Source: Azorinus chamasolen
Taxonomy: Eukaryota > Mollusca > Bivalvia > Cardiida > Solecurtidae
Assembly: GCA_963576725.1 (NCBI GenBank)
Contig: OY755238.1
Location: 26,318,334 to 26,382,333, forward strand
Reading direction: 5' to 3'
Length of the DNA stretch: 64,000 nucleotides
The position numbers were made by a program, and so were the translations under genes. Under the pieces are notes generated by a model that saw only the letters and a program-made list of their open reading frames with translations, was not told where the DNA came from and did no database searches. Below, piece by piece: positions 21,361 to 32,244 of the stretch; position 1 is the first letter of the stretch, and every line of letters begins with the position of its first letter.

Positions 21361-22290
21361 TCATTAACACTTGTCTATAATGTACATAGAATCAAAGATG
21401 TGAAATACATATCACGTTTTGTAAAAATAGTGAAATACTGGTATAAATTAACATTGATAATATCATATTGCAAACAGTGTACAACATGTGTTTAGAAGAT
21501 TGTAATAATGGGTATAAAAGCTGGTTGTTAAATGTGAAAGATATACTTTACAAAAATGGATTTGCTTTTATTTGGAACCAGCAGAATATTGTAAATGTTA
21601 AAGCATTTTTCAGCATTTTCAAACAGCGTCTGTTAGATAATTTCTATCAATCTTGGTATTCAAGTAAAGAAAGCACTGCGGTGCTGGACCTTTATAACAA
21701 TGTAAAACTATCATTCGGCTATGAAGCATATTTGGATATCTTACCATTTGATTTAAGAACTTACATTACTAAAATCAGAATATCGGCTCACACATTACAC
21801 ATACAAACTGGTAGATATTCAAGAAATAGATTACCAAGAAATGAAAGGTATTGTTTGTATCGTAGACAGCTTGATATAGAGGACGAATTCCACTTTGTTA
21901 TTAAATGCCCATGCTTTGCTGATCTTCGGAAAAAGTATATCAACAGCTATTTTATTAACAGGCCAAGTATGATGAAGTTTATTACATTGTTACAAGCAGA
22001 TGATGCGAAAACTATTTTAAACCTGGCAAAATATTTAAGAAATGCATTTTCATTGCGTTTTACGCTTATTGTATAATAACTGTTCATCCTCGAAATAATA
22101 GGCATATAAAATAAATCCAAATTAAAAATCACGCGACATAATATAATGTGACATGATATAATGAAATAAAATATTGTTTTTTCATTGTTATACATTATAT
22201 TTGATTAGTATAAGTATTAACATATGTGTATGAATGATGATGTACTGATGTACAAATCAATAAATATATGTTCTGTTCTGTTCTGTGAAA
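21361..22290 (+). pseudogene. Non-LTR retrotransposon ORF2, C-terminal remnant
   Basis: The frame from 21486 (first ATG, following an in-frame TTG at 21468) to 22076 encodes about 196 residues resembling the end of LINE-type ORF2 proteins, downstream of the reverse-transcriptase fingers. Recognisable parts are a W-x-x-x-V-K stretch with GFAFIWNQQ, then KIRISAHTLHIQTGRYSR, then ERYCLYRRQ, IEDEFHFVIKCPCF and a leucine-rich end. The Cys-His cluster is incomplete: the second Cys of the usual C-x2-C is Arg. Upstream, in another frame (about 21361-21465), VKYWYKL-like residues match the preceding part of such proteins, so a frameshift lies near 21450-21465. The catalytic domain is absent. The 3' region runs to the repeat TCTGTTCTGTTCTG near 22270. 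A dead, 5'-truncated insertion. Confidence 0.75.
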
Positions 22291-22720
22291 TACATCGGGA
22301 AAATGTTCGGCAAGGAATGCAATATGGAGGATGTCCACAGGCCATGCAATGTAATCAAAACACATGTTACAGTTTTTATCAAAATATGAAATATAGTCCA
22401 CAAAATGTAGGCGTACATTGCAAAAATGATTACATTAGTCATATATACCTGATGGTATAATAAATTGAATGAAACAAGCGCTTCCAAATATACTGAATAT
22501 GAATTGAAAATGATGAATATTGCTCTATTCTTTTTCTTTGTGGGTTCAGGTCATATCCGTTAGAATTTATCGTACAAACTGGTTTGTTATATTATGTGGA
22601 CACCGGTGATATTTCATTATCATTTAAATTAATGTCTTTGGTTTCCTTTGTCACTTTGTTGGCGTGAACTTGGCAATGCAACCTTTTTTAGTTATTTTGC
22701 CCATTAAATGGCATCCCGTT
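22290..22720. other. No feature seen
   Basis: AT-rich DNA between the retrotransposon remnant and an A element. Short open frames on both strands look random in composition. Confidence 0.4.
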
Positions 22721-23180
22721 TAACCATTTATCTCATGAATATGCATGTAAGGAATAATGACATCATTAACACATTACCCCGTAGTGACGCATTTTTGCAC
22801 ATCTATAAAATTCACATTGTGAAACTATTGTAATAAATAGAGCATTTGCTCCTATAGGAGCAAATGCTCTATTTATCACAATGGTTTCACACTACGAAAT
22901 TCTAAAAACAATTTCTCTTTTCTCTAATCTTTTCTCTAGTTAATGCTCCTTTTCGGGAGATTAATTTAAAAAGGCTGGGTCTAAAAATAGCCTAGGGGAG
23001 AATGAGTTAATATTTATTAGCTCATTTGTATAACGGCTAATCTACACATAATAGTTTTGTATTGGTAGACAATGTAGGGCCAGATCTATTATAATTCCAT
23101 AAGCAAACAGGGGCTCCGAAGAGCAGGCGACTCAAACAAGGACCGTCTGATCAGGGTCTACTCTATTTGCAAATTTAATC
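22721..23180. mobile_element. TTAA-A element split by B
   Basis: The left part, TTTAACCATTTATCTCATGA to ATGACATCA, and the right part, from TATTTATTAGCTCATTTG onward, are adjacent in other A copies. Here a B element starting and ending in TTAA (22766-23010) separates them. The A hairpin (about 23100-23171) is worn. Confidence 0.7.
22766..23010 (+). mobile_element. TTAA-B element nested in A
   Basis: TTAACACATTACCCCGTAGT to GGAGAATGAGTTAA. The hairpin at about 22818-22888 is nearly perfect, with the apex GCTCCTATAGGAGC. The signature GCTCCTTTTCGGGAGAT is on the right. The A sequence on both sides would join at a single TTAA. Confidence 0.85.
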
Positions 23181-23224
23181 ACTTACCTCATAGACATTTA
23201 TTTTAAAAATGCATATAATTATAA

Positions 23225-23400
23225 ATACGAATTAGCAGAATATTTAAAATGGCATTATGAACAAGAACATATTTAACCATGGTGGAAATTGTAGTATCAC
23301 AACCAAACAGCAGACCCTGATTAGAGGACTTCTACTGGGACCGTCTGAGCTGGGTCTACATTGTTTGCAAATGTCTGAAAAGGAGTTTCTATAATATAAA
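23225..23400. mobile_element. TTAA-A element, worn
   Basis: TTTAACCATGGTGGAAATTG, CAACCAAACAGCAGACCC, GGACTTCTACTGGGACCGTC and GGGTCTACATTGTTTGC. One arm has lost several bases. Confidence 0.5.
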
Positions 23401-23409
23401 CGTTAGATA

Positions 23410-23626
23410 TTAACCCATTCCCTCATAATAATGCCTTTTGACGCTTCTGAAAAAGTCACTTTTTGAAATCCATTATGATAAATAGAGCATTTTCTCCATA
23501 GGATCAAATGCAATAGTTTCAAAACTACGTAATTCTAAAAAATCCCGTTCTCTAGTAAATGCTCCTTTTCGGTAGATTTATTCAAAGAGGAAGGGCATAA
23601 AACAGCTTATGAGGGAATGGGTGAAA
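23410..23626 (+). mobile_element. TTAA-B element, hairpin decayed
   Basis: TTAACCCATTCCCTCATAAT to GAGGGAATGGGTGAA. The left arm reads ATGATAAATAGAGCATTTTC. Most of the right arm is deleted. The signature TGCTCCTTTTCGGTAGAT is intact. Confidence 0.75.
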
Positions 23627-23702
23627 TGTCCACGTTTTTATTGAATTCGCTAGAATGCGTCAGCTATACGCTTTCTAATAGTTTATGTATGTGATGTGCT
23701 AA

Positions 23703-23907
23703 TGCTTTACCATTTCCTTCATACTGGCGCCCTTTGACGCCTCTGTAACAGTCACGTTTATCAACAATTGTGATAAATGAATCATTTGCTCCATAAAAAT
23801 CAAAACTACTCAACTTTAAATATTTCCTTTTTATTAGTATATGGTCCTTTTCAGTAGATTTATTAAAAAATGTTGGACCAAAAATAGCTATGAGGGAATG
23901 TGTTAAA
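23703..23907 (+). mobile_element. TTAA-B element, old copy
   Basis: CTTTACCATTTCCTTCATAC to GAGGGAATGTGTTAA. One arm is present (ATTGTGATAAATGAATCATT), the other is lost. The signature is present with changes (GGTCCTTTTCAGTAGAT). Confidence 0.65.
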
Positions 23908-24102
23908 TTCACAACCTTATGCCTGATAAACGTGCGGGTATTTACTTTGTATTTTATCCTTTCGCTGCCAAAAACATTCGCCAAATTCGATTATCATCAA
24001 TGTTTTAATAAAAAAGAAGCAAAAGTCACAAGTAAACATTGAAGAAGACGACAATACGTGGCGGCGAGAGTTAACCAAGACGACAATACGTGGGGGCGAG
24101 AG

Positions 24103-24330
24103 TTAACCCATTCTCTCATACTGACGCCTTTTTGGGCCTCTGTAAAATTCATTTATTGAAACCATTGTGATAAATAGAGCATTTGCTTCATAGGACCAAA
24201 TGCTCTGTTTATCGCAATGGTTTCAAAACTACACAAGTCTAAAGTTCTCCTTTTCTGTAGTTAATGCTCCTTTTCGGTAGATTAATTCAAAGAGGTTGGG
24301 TCTAAAAATAGTCTAGGAGGGAATGGGGTT
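24103..24330 (+). mobile_element. TTAA-B element
   Basis: TTAACCCATTCTCTCATACT to GGAGGGAATGGGGTTTA. Hairpin ATAGAGCATTTGC, TTCATAGGA, CAAATGCTCTGTTTATC. Just upstream, a 31 bp segment ending GGCGAGAGTTAACC is duplicated (24046-24110). Confidence 0.75.
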
Positions 24331-24613
24331 TACTTCTCTGGTATAACTCGTCGGACTTCAATGATTATTGTCTTCTTCCGCGTGAGAACTTGTCTGCATA
24401 TTTCAATTCAGAGGATGTCCTGCACACGATTGCATTGGTTTATTTTATTAGAAGAACATCGTTATTACAATAAAATCTTACTCGTCCTTCGATGGGGAAC
24501 ATACATTTATATTGTGATGTACAAAGGTGTTCACAAAGAAGTGCCTCATTACGCAATACCACCATACAATAATTTATTTACTTAATACTAATCCCGCTAT
24601 CGGCGACATGACT

Positions 24614-24685
24614 CGCATTTGCAAACAGCTTAGATCCAGATGAGGTGACGAGTAACTCGGCGTCTCATCAGGATCCAAAATGTTT
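24614..24685. repeat. C-type hairpin
   Basis: TTTGCAAACAGCTTAGATCC, GATGAGGTGACGAG, TAA, CTCGGCGTCTCATCAGG, ATCCAAAATGTTTGTCACT. From 24330 to 24610 nothing was recognised. Confidence 0.6.
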
Positions 24686-24989
24686 GTCACTAAGTCAATA
24701 GCTTCTCGCATGGTTAATTCAAACGGAAATACATGTATTCAAAACTATAGCAGAATCAAATTTGACAGATATTTTAACAGCGATTTCATGGTTAAGGTTT
24801 TGTCGCGTATGCATGTGTGGAAATGTAAATATTTGCATACAATGTTGCTGCAGTCTGTTCTGCATGGCATCACACAGTTGACACTTATGAAAACAATTAT
24901 ATCTACTCAAATTTCGTATTTGGTGCAAGTTGGAATACCGCGGAGTTGATCAAGCTTTTGAGAAACTACAAAAGAACCTGTCTGAAGCG

Positions 24990-25402
24990 ACTATTTATTT
25001 ATTGAACATAGGAGTGTTAAAAAGCAGGTGCCTGCTTAATGTAGGACCAGAGTAATGCAGAAAGCTCATATAGGAGCTTTCTGCATTACTTTTGGTCTGC
25101 ATTAAGCCTGTCTTATAGGCCCATAATTATACATCTTTTAAATGGTCGCTTAACCCTTCACTTGCTATTCACGTCAATATACCTACCTGTAAATAGTGAA
25201 GACTCCTGCAGGAGCTGTCTCATCAGGGTCTGCACTATTTACAAGTTGATTGTGCAACCAGTGCACTCCGCAGCAGTGATTGCACAGCGAAATACGTGTA
25301 CACAGTGAAGATACATGTAATTATACAACAGGAAATGGGTAAAGAAGGAGAAATGTATTTTAAAATTCAGCAAGCGAAGGGTTAAGACCGGTTATACTGT
25401 AT
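24990..25402. mobile_element. TA-D element split by E
   Basis: The left end is not clear. The hairpin at 25025-25115 (GCTTAATGTAGGACCAGAGT, AGAAAGCTCATATAGGAGCT) is followed by AAATGGTCGC, then a TTAA where E enters, and after E by GACCGGTTATACTG before TA. D copies elsewhere read GTCGC then the gene-proximal end without a break. Confidence 0.65.
25150..25385 (+). mobile_element. TTAA-E element, copy 4, hairpin arm deleted
   Basis: TTAACCCTTCACTTGCTATT to AGCAAGCGAAGGGTTAA, 236 bp. About 14 bases of the left arm (CCAGATGAGACAG in other copies) are missing, so the frame is broken here. It is nested at a TTAA in the D element. Confidence 0.85.
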
Positions 25403-25404
25403 TG

Positions 25405-25480
25405 AGCGAGTGTCAAACAGCTTGCATACTATTGAGATTCCGAGTTAATTGGCGTCTTCCAAGGCCAAAGCTGTTTTGCA
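25405..25480. repeat. C-type hairpin, worn
   Basis: GAGTGTCAAACAGCTTGCAT, GAGATTCCGAGTTAATTGGC, CAAAGCTGTTTTGC. Beyond it, 25480-25785 holds no recognised feature except GGATTCGAATCC at about 25698, listed under rejected. Confidence 0.5.
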
Positions 25481-25785
25481 ATGCGAATCTGCATGGTGGC
25501 GAATAAAGGATAACAGTTTATTCTTTAATTTATTTTTAAAATTAAAATCAACATGTCACATAGTTGTAGTCTTGTTGAAGCGATCCTTTGCTTGAAGCTC
25601 TCATTCAGTCGGCTTCTCATAATAATGTCAAATGAATAATTAAAACTCACAGCAAGCCGACTGTAAGGTTTCATTGCATAATAGGAGTACGTGTCTAGGA
25701 TTCGAATCCTCAGCTCTGAGGGAGTGTTTCAGTGTCTATAACTACTAAGCCAGTGAAATAATAATAATTAATAATAATTATGACA

Positions 25786-26212
25786 CAGTTAAGCCCCTGT
25801 AAAAGGACCACTTTATGAATAAACACACATGTCTTCAAACAAGCGTGGTAGCTAAACCCATGTATTCCCAAAGTCTTCGTCCAGAACTTACATTGGACCC
25901 ATCCATTTTGTATATGAAGGAGCAAAGAATCCCAATATACGCCACTGATATTGATGGCGTCAGCAAACAGTGCAGGCCCTGATCAAATGGCTCCTTCAGG
26001 AACCCTCTGGTCTGGATCTACACTGTATGCCTATGTCCTTTTAAGGGACAATATAGAACTAGTGGGTTAATGCAGGATGAACGTCATGCAGAAAGTTGCT
26101 ACAGGAGCTTTCTGCATAACTTTCGTCCTGCATTAAGCTACCACCTGCCTTTAAGACACAAAATCAAACCTCATTTTGGAGGTCACATTAGTTGGTTTCT
26201 ATAGAAACTGTA
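25786..26212. mobile_element. TA-D element split by a G-like TTAA element
   Basis: The left end CAGTTAAGCCCCTGTAAAAG runs to GGTAGC. The D sequence resumes after 26070 with TGCAGGATGAACGTCATGCA, the apex and GCATTAAGCTACCACC, to TTAGTTGGTTTCTATAG. The inserted element (25852-26070) starts CTAAACCCATGTATTCCC (TTAA worn to CTAA), ends GTGGGTTAA, and has a hairpin at 25963-26032. The break falls at the same D site as the insertion at 45076. Confidence 0.65.
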
Positions 26213-26520
26213 TGTAGAAAAACCCCAGCAACATATGGATAGATAGGTATAGTTATGGAGTTGCAGCATTGCTACCACTTGCCGGGCTGTGGTCGCCTGA
26301 AGTTTTGTAATTGTGAAAATCGATGTGTTAGATCTGATATGGCTAGAACTGTATGAACAAATGCTTATCAGGCGAAAATGCGAATAATTCAAATCTAGGC
26401 ATTTTACTACAGTTTTGTATGTAGCATATATTCCTGTTTCATTTGTTTGCAAGCATATATGATAGCAAGCATTAACTTCCTTTTTGGTTTAAGTGCTATG
26501 GACGAGTTCGTATGGGCATT

Positions 26521-26749
26521 TTAACCCTTTCCCTCATATTGACGACTTTTGACGACTCTGTAAAAGTCACATGTTGAAACCATTGTGATAAATAGAGCAT
26601 TTGCTCCTATAGGAGCAAATGCTCTATTTATCACAATGGTTTCAAACTACAAAATTCTAAAGTTTTCCTTTTCTCTAGTTAATACTCCTTTTCGGTAGAT
26701 TTATTCAAAGAGGTTGTATCTAAAAATAGCATATGAAGTAATGGGTTAA
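26521..26749 (+). mobile_element. TTAA-B element, full length
   Basis: TTAACCCTTTCCCTCATATT to GAAGTAATGGGTTAA, 229 bp. The hairpin at 26574-26642 is perfect, with the apex GCTCCTATAGGAGC. The signature is ACTCCTTTTCGGTAGAT. From 26212 to 26520 nothing was recognised. Confidence 0.9.
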
Positions 26750-26858
26750 ACCGTTAAGAAGATCCAGATACTTACTGACTAGACATCTCGACAATATCCA
26801 AACAGTTTGAAATTGTGTATGTGCTTTTGAAGCGAAATAGATAGACGTGGTGTCTTGT

Positions 26859-27105
26859 TTAACATTTTTCTTCATATAAATGCCCTTTCGCGCTTATGCA
26901 AACAGAGAAGACCCAGTTCAGGCGGCTACTATAGGAGCCTTCTGATCAGGGACTGCTCTATTTGCTTATGAAATTATAATAGATCTGACTACATCTTCTG
27001 CCAATACCTTAACATCACGTGTGCATTTGCCATTATTTACAATCAGCTCATAAATATTCATGATGTCATGAGGTGGAATATTCAACAAGGGAAGGGTTTA
27101 AGACT
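26859..27105. mobile_element. TTAA-A element
   Basis: TTAACATTTTTCTTCATATA, the hairpin at 26896-26966 (ATGCAAACAGAGAAGACCC, GGCTACTATAGGAGCC), the body signature ATAATAGATCTGACTAC, TAAATATTCATGATGTCATG, and the right end CAAGGGAAGGGTTTAA. Confidence 0.7.
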
Positions 27106-27239
27106 GAAGCAGATGACAATATTTATAGACAACAATTCTACGAGTGTGCCTACTCTTTCAACACTGAATTTCGGAGTAGAAGACCCTGTCAGTGTTTAAA
27201 TAGTCCACTCAATATGAAAGTCTTAAACTAACTAGAGAA

Positions 27240-27345
27240 ATTTGAATGACATACAGTGCAGACACTGGTCCGAGGACTTCCCTGTGAATCTTTTGATCAG
27301 AGTCTACACTGTTTGCAAATAACAATGCATGCATGCATGCATGCC
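27240..27345. repeat. M-like hairpin followed by (ATGC)n
   Basis: ACATACAGTGCAGACACTGG, GAGGACTTCCCTGTGAATC, GATCAGAGTCTACACTGTTT, then five to six ATGC units at 27324-27345. From 27345 to 27600 there is an H-like fragment (GTCGTCTGCAACATTTGTCG) and a worn C hairpin (27595-27652). Confidence 0.5.
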
Positions 27346-27657
27346 CCGCATTAAAAGGGATAAACTAAAAATATTACGGATAAAGGAAAAACTCAGTTAT
27401 GATCAAAGAAAAGTACTTCACTTTTTGAATAAAGGCCAGAACACAGCGTTATATACTTAGGGCCCTTACTTAACATCATTAACGCTTCTTGCTGCTCTTT
27501 ATTGTCGTCTGCAACATTTGTCGTCTGCTTAATTTTATTTTTTAACCGCTATTTCTTCACTTTCGTTTAAATACCATAACCCCAGCATCAAAATCTTTAG
27601 ATCCTAATGAGACTACACGCCACTTGACGTATCATCTGGATCCAAACTGTTTTCATA

Positions 27658-27855
27658 CAGTTAAACCCCTCTAAACCGGAATTCTATGAAAAGAATTAAG
27701 ATACTTTTAGACAGGTGGCTGCTTAATACAGGGTGAAAATCATGCAGAAAGCTCCTAGGAGCTTTCTGCATGACTTCCACCCTACATTAAGCTGTCACCT
27801 GTCTCCAAGACAGATATTTATACTAAATGTAACACCCGGTTAAAGGGGTTTTCTG
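27658..27855. mobile_element. TA-D miniature element
   Basis: CAGTTAAACCCCTCTAAACC after TA. Hairpin GCTTAATACAGGGTGAAAAT, CATGCAGAAAGCTCCTAGGA and the mirror. The apex has shortened to GCTCCTAGGAGC. The right end GGGGTTTTCTG is worn. Confidence 0.75.
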
Positions 27856-27902
27856 CGTTACATAATAACATACTTTGCCATTGGCAGAGATAAGTAAACT
27901 GT

Positions 27903-28095
27903 TAACCCATTCAATTCTTAGTTTTCAAAGTGGAACAGTCCAGCACTGTTTAAAGGTAGATTCCATTCACCATGAAGGGTATACATCTGAGATGATTTTG
28001 AGTGACAAACTGTGCAGAGCCTGATCAGAGCATTCTTCTAGGAACGTTCTGATCTGGGTCTACCTTATTTGCAAATACCGACCAGTCAACTCGCA
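27903..28095. mobile_element. TTAA-M element
   Basis: TTAACCCATTCAATTCTTAG, hairpin at 28005-28072 (GTGCAGAGCCTGATCAGAGC, TTCTTCTAGGAACG, TCTGATCTGGGTC). The T/A asymmetry next to GATCAG is present as in A. The right end is not clear. Confidence 0.55.
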
Positions 28096-28291
28096 CTCGA
28101 AGAATCAGTGAAGACTTTAATGGGAATTTTGAAAGAGGGAAAAAAGTACTCCGAGACTTGCAGTATGCAGGGGATGATTATGAAACTAAATGTGCATTTT
28201 CTCCCATAAATTTGTGAATTAGCCCACATAGTCGTGAACGGCAAGGCATCATTCTGGCTGTGCCATAGCGTGCGTAAAGGTATTGCATGCA

Positions 28292-28470
28292 TTAATATTT
28301 ATCCTGCTAAGCCGACCGTAACTCGCATTGGCAAACAGCTTGGATCCAGTTGAGACGCCGAGTAACTCGGCGTCTCACCAGGATCCAAGCTGTTTGACAC
28401 TCGGTAATTAGTTTTGAAAAGTCTTGAGACAATCGGAAATAAGTGTTATTGCCAAGGGTTGTAGTTTAAA
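28292..28470. mobile_element. TTAA-C element, reversed hairpin order
   Basis: The hairpin at 28329-28394: GGCAAACAGCTTGGATCCAG, TTGAGACGCCGAG, TAA, CTCGGCGTCTCACCAGG. Here A is on the left, T on the right and the apex is TAA, the exact reverse of the copy at 17761. The right flank continues CTCGGTAATTAGTTTTGAAA. Confidence 0.65.
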
Positions 28471-28557
28471 CACAGACCATTGTACATGCTTAAGGGTAAT
28501 ATTCCAGACACTCAGCTTCCATAAGCGCACATTAACGCTTATCAGGAATATATATGT

Positions 28558-28755
28558 ACAATAGGGTCTATCTAAAGCGGCTACTCAAAAATATTCACAT
28601 TTCTGTCCTCGAGACGGGTGGTAGCTTAATGCAGAATGAGCGTAATGCAGAAAATACCACAGGAGCTTACTGCAAATTACGTTTATTAGATGTATTGAGC
28701 AGCAACGTAATTTTGTTCATAAGATGAGCGCTTAAGGAGAATTCTGCTGTAACGC
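28558..28755. mobile_element. TA-D element, worn
   Basis: CAATAGGGTCTATCTAAAGC, GGTGGTAGCTTAATGCAG, AAAATACCACAGGAGC, then a strongly changed right arm. The right end is AATTCTGCTG. From 28755 to 29130 nothing was recognised. Confidence 0.5.
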
Positions 28756-29132
28756 TATAATAAACACGCAGCGGGCATAAACATTGGTAAAAAATAAGTT
28801 TCTTATCTACGGTGGGATATTTTGATGACTATGCACGTACTGCTTTTAGTATTTATGACATTTATGATGCTATTGGAAATATATTTGGGTTAAAACAGCA
28901 CCATGCATCTAAATTTATTGAATTCTATTGCCCCGTCTAACTGATTATAATCTTTAGACAGGGCGCCATCCCTAGACCATAGAAACAAAGAGAATTCAAT
29001 AATGCAAAAACACGATATGGTAAATGTCTGAGAATAATGTAAAGACAAGATGGAGTAGCCAGTCATGATAAAATAACCTATTGAACGTGAATGTATCAGA
29101 AATATGGATAACACAATTATGTAAACTATATA

Positions 29133-29452
29133 CAGTTGAACTTCGATATTTCGAACTCGGATTAATCGAACTTCGGGATAACTCGAATTAAACGTTTAGT
29201 CCTTCCAAAACTTACAATACAGAATATGCTCTAAAATGTATCACTATTCATATCTAGAAATACATGTGACAACTTAATGCGGGTCTAAAGTAATGATAAA
29301 AGCTCCTACAGGAGCTTTCAGCATTACCTTAGACCTGCATTAGGCTATGAAGGTAAGACAGTTTCCAGATCACAAATCGGATAGCTCGAACTTCTGTTAT
29401 CTTGAACTAATTTGTATTGTCCCTTGAAGTTCGAGGTATCGAAGTTCAACTG
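29133..29452. mobile_element. TA-K miniature element, copy 2, full length
   Basis: 320 bp, with CAGTTGAACTTCGATATTTC after TA and GAGGTATCGAAGTTCAACTG before TA. The central hairpin (29268-29348) has ACAACTTAATGCGGGTCTAA and AAAGCTCCTACAGGAGCTTT. The end type is common in pogo-like miniature elements of animals (inference from the end motif and TA). Confidence 0.85.
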
Positions 29453-29559
29453 TATTCGTTTTCAAGAATAACTACATAAAGCAAACACTTGAAGAATAAA
29501 CATAAGTGTTTTTAAAAACAGGATGAATCGCTTTGAAATCATCCATTCATGAATAGCTT

Positions 29560-29740
29560 AACGTTCATAATGTATACTTATCAAAGGAATTTTGGCTTAG
29601 ACAAAAACTGTAACTATGATCTATATAAGTCTATAAGCAAACCCTGGTCATGCAGATCCTGCAGGAGCTGTCTGATCTGGGTCTACTCTGTTTGCAACGG
29701 TTTTAATATGCGTTTTTATGAGGGAAATGTTATTAAAGGG
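29560..29740. mobile_element. TTAA-A element, worn
   Basis: Half the hairpin is lost: ATAAGCAAACCCTGGTCATG, CAGATCCTGCAGGAGCTGTC, GGGTCTACTCTGTTTGC, then TTTTTATGAGGGAAATG. From 29740 to 29970 nothing was recognised. Confidence 0.5.
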
Positions 29741-29970
29741 ATACTACTGTAGTAAGTTCATGTTGTTTGAGTGGTTTAAGATAGTACAATTGTTCGCATG
29801 TGTTACAGATAGCTCCGTGCTCGCACTTGAAGTGCTTGCATCCGATGCGTATATGGCCAATCATATATAATAACCGGACATAACTGGCTTCAATCAGTCT
29901 CAGTTACTGGTTGTTTTACGAACGTAAATACTTCTGAGATTGCATAAGCACAAACGATTTAGTAAACACC

Positions 29971-30199
29971 TTAAACTATTCCCTCATATTGACGACTTTT
30001 GACGACTCTGTAAATGTCACCTTGTGAAACCAGTGTGATAAATAGAGCATTTGCTCCTATAGGAGCAAATGCTCTATTTATCACAATGGTTTCAATCTAC
30101 ACAATTCTAAAATGTTCCTTTTCTCTAGTAAATGCTCCTTTTCGGTAGATTTATTCAAAGAGGTTGGGTCTAAAAATAACCCATGGGGGAATGGGTTAA
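29971..30199 (+). mobile_element. TTAA-B element, full length
   Basis: TTAAACTATTCCCTCATATT to GGGGGAATGGGTTAA, 229 bp. The hairpin at about 30025-30092 has the apex GCTCCTATAGGAGC. The arms match except CCAGTG against CATTGG. Confidence 0.85.
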
Positions 30200-30650
30200 C
30201 AGTCTACTCCACACCTTTTCACGACTTTTTTTTAAAAGAGTATAGATCAAGGTCAGACATTTCCTATAGTATCTGACTGATCAGGGTCTGCAGTGTTTGT
30301 CTCTTATGTTTAACAAGTAAAGAGTCGCTTTACCTGAGGAATATCCATGTAAGAAATAATTACATTATGACTATTTATTAGCTGGTTTTATGTAAGAAAT
30401 AATTACATTATGACTATGTATTAGCTGGTTTTATGTAAGAAATAATTACATTATGACTATTTATTAGCTGGTTTTATAATACTGTATGTATAACACACAC
30501 TAATTTGGTCATGGCAGAAACTGTAAAATCATAAGCAAACAGACAAAGACCTGGCCAAACAGCTCCAGCAGGAATCGTCTGATCTGGGTCTACACTGTTA
30601 TTCAAGGTGTTAAAGGATGTTTCTATGAAGGAAATGGTTGAAACTGGTGT
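30200..30650. mobile_element. A-type elements with a 45 bp triplication
   Basis: A worn hairpin at 30235-30300 (AAGGTCAGACATTTCC, TATAGTATCTGAC) is followed by three tandem copies of a 45 bp A-body segment (30343-30476; the unit includes TAAGAAATAATTACATTATG), then a second worn hairpin at 30533-30602. Confidence 0.6.
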
Positions 30651-30799
30651 AAACCATTTCCTTTCTTACAAAACGCATTTTCACGCTTTTGACTACAAGT
30701 ATTGACATTTCCTTTTAAAGAATTCAACGTTTACAACCAAGCAGAGCTCATTGATCTGACAGGTCCAATGTGTGCTCATTGTAAATAATTGTACTGTGA

Positions 30800-31012
30800 A
30801 ACATATCTCAACTAAATGTTTCAAATAAAGAAAAATGCATATTTTTAGGCAAGTTGCAGCTTAATGCAGGCTGAAAATCATGCAGAAAGCTCCTTTTTAG
30901 GAGCTTTCTGCATGACTTTCATCCAGCATTAAGCTGCAACTTATTTTAGAGACAGATACTACTACTATTACTATACTACTACTATTTGACTGTTTGGTTA
31001 AGAGGTATTCAC
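30800..31012. mobile_element. TA-D-like element
   Basis: The hairpin at about 30849-30952 is long and clean: AAGTTGCAGCTTAATGCAGG, CTGAAAATCATGCAGAAAGC, TCCTTTTTAGGA and the mirror. The outer ends are eroded (AAGAGGTATTCACG on the right). A worn C hairpin follows at 31143-31200. Confidence 0.6.
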
Positions 31013-31249
31013 GTTTTCGTGTCTCAATGAGGTTCTGAAAATATTACAATAGCAACTGCTTTAACCGCTACTGAAACATTACAGTCGGGTTCTATTTTCA
31101 TTGTCTAAGTTTATTTCCTTTTGTTTAAAAACATACTGAAAATGTCAAACAGTTTGGATCTTGATGAGATACCGAGTTGCGTCTCATCTTAATCCAGTGC
31201 AATGGTCATTATCGTATAGTATGCACATTTCTAAACAGAATATGTTAAT

Positions 31250-31493
31250 TTAACCCTTTCACCGCCAATGTCGCAAAAATGCACCACGACAAATAGTGCA
31301 GTCCCAGACCAGACGCCGCCTTTTCAAGGCGGCGTCTGATCAGGGACTTCACTTTTTGTCTCAAACTCTATTTCTATATCTGTGCTTTCATTCCGTTGAA
31401 ATTTGTATTTATCTATCTTATTTCTTTATTTTATCGAATGCTTTAACAATATTTTACTGCAGACGACAATTAGTTTGGCGCCGAAAGGGTTAA
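31250..31493 (-). mobile_element. TTAA-F miniature element, copy 2
   Basis: TTAACCCTTTCACCGCCAAT to TTGGCGCCGAAAGGGTTAA, 244 bp. Hairpin at 31288-31361: ACAAATAGTGCAGTCCC, AGACGCCGCC, loop TTTTCAA. It carries A/T asymmetry in the reverse sense of copy 1, as expected for the opposite orientation. Confidence 0.85.
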
Positions 31494-31654
31494 ACCAATG
31501 CACGTAAAGGTCATCATAGATTTGCAGAAAGACGTGACATACTATTTGCCTGCTAAGAACATTTGTCAAGGATTTGCAAACTACGTAGATCCAGATTACA
31601 CATCGGATATCAGGATCTCAATGTTTAACACTCAGCCAATAGATTTCAAACGTT

Positions 31655-31882
31655 TTAACTCATTCCCTCAGAGACTATTTTAGACCCAGCCTCGTTGAAT
31701 AGATCTACCGAAAAGGAGCATTAACTAAAGAAAAGGAAACTTTTAGAATTTTGTAGTATGAAACCATTGTGATAAACAGAGCATTTGCTCCCATAAGAGC
31801 AAATGCTCTATTTATCACAATGGTTTCAAAATGTGATTTGTACAGAGGCACCAAAATGCGTCACTAGGAGGGAATGTGTTAA
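31655..31882 (-). mobile_element. TTAA-B element
   Basis: TTAACTCATTCCCTCAGAGA, the reversed signature ATCTACCGAAAAGGAGC, the hairpin at 31762-31827 with the apex GCTCCCATAAGAGC, and the right end GGAGGGAATGTGTTAA. Confidence 0.85.
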
Positions 31883-32244
31883 CCAGTCTGAACTAGGTAA
31901 ACATGTAGCAAACGAGTTCGGGTAGACACCATATCCTTTCAGCCGGATAAGGATTTGTATTTATCGTGCAATCGGGTATTTCGTAATACGCAGTACAAAC
32001 AGGTCGAATCCAGACGAGTCCCTGACTTGACCATTAAAACAGTGTTTCTTGTTAAGGGGGTACCGAGATAAGTATATCAGAGACAAGCAAAATGTTTACG
32101 GACGACAATGTTTTGGACGACAATGTTCGGGGACGACACTGTTTAGGGACGACAATCGCTAAAGTAGCAAATGGTTAGTTGTGGGTATTTTAACGGGTGA
32201 ACGACCACCAAATACTTTGTGAGTATCTTAACCTTTCAGTATGA

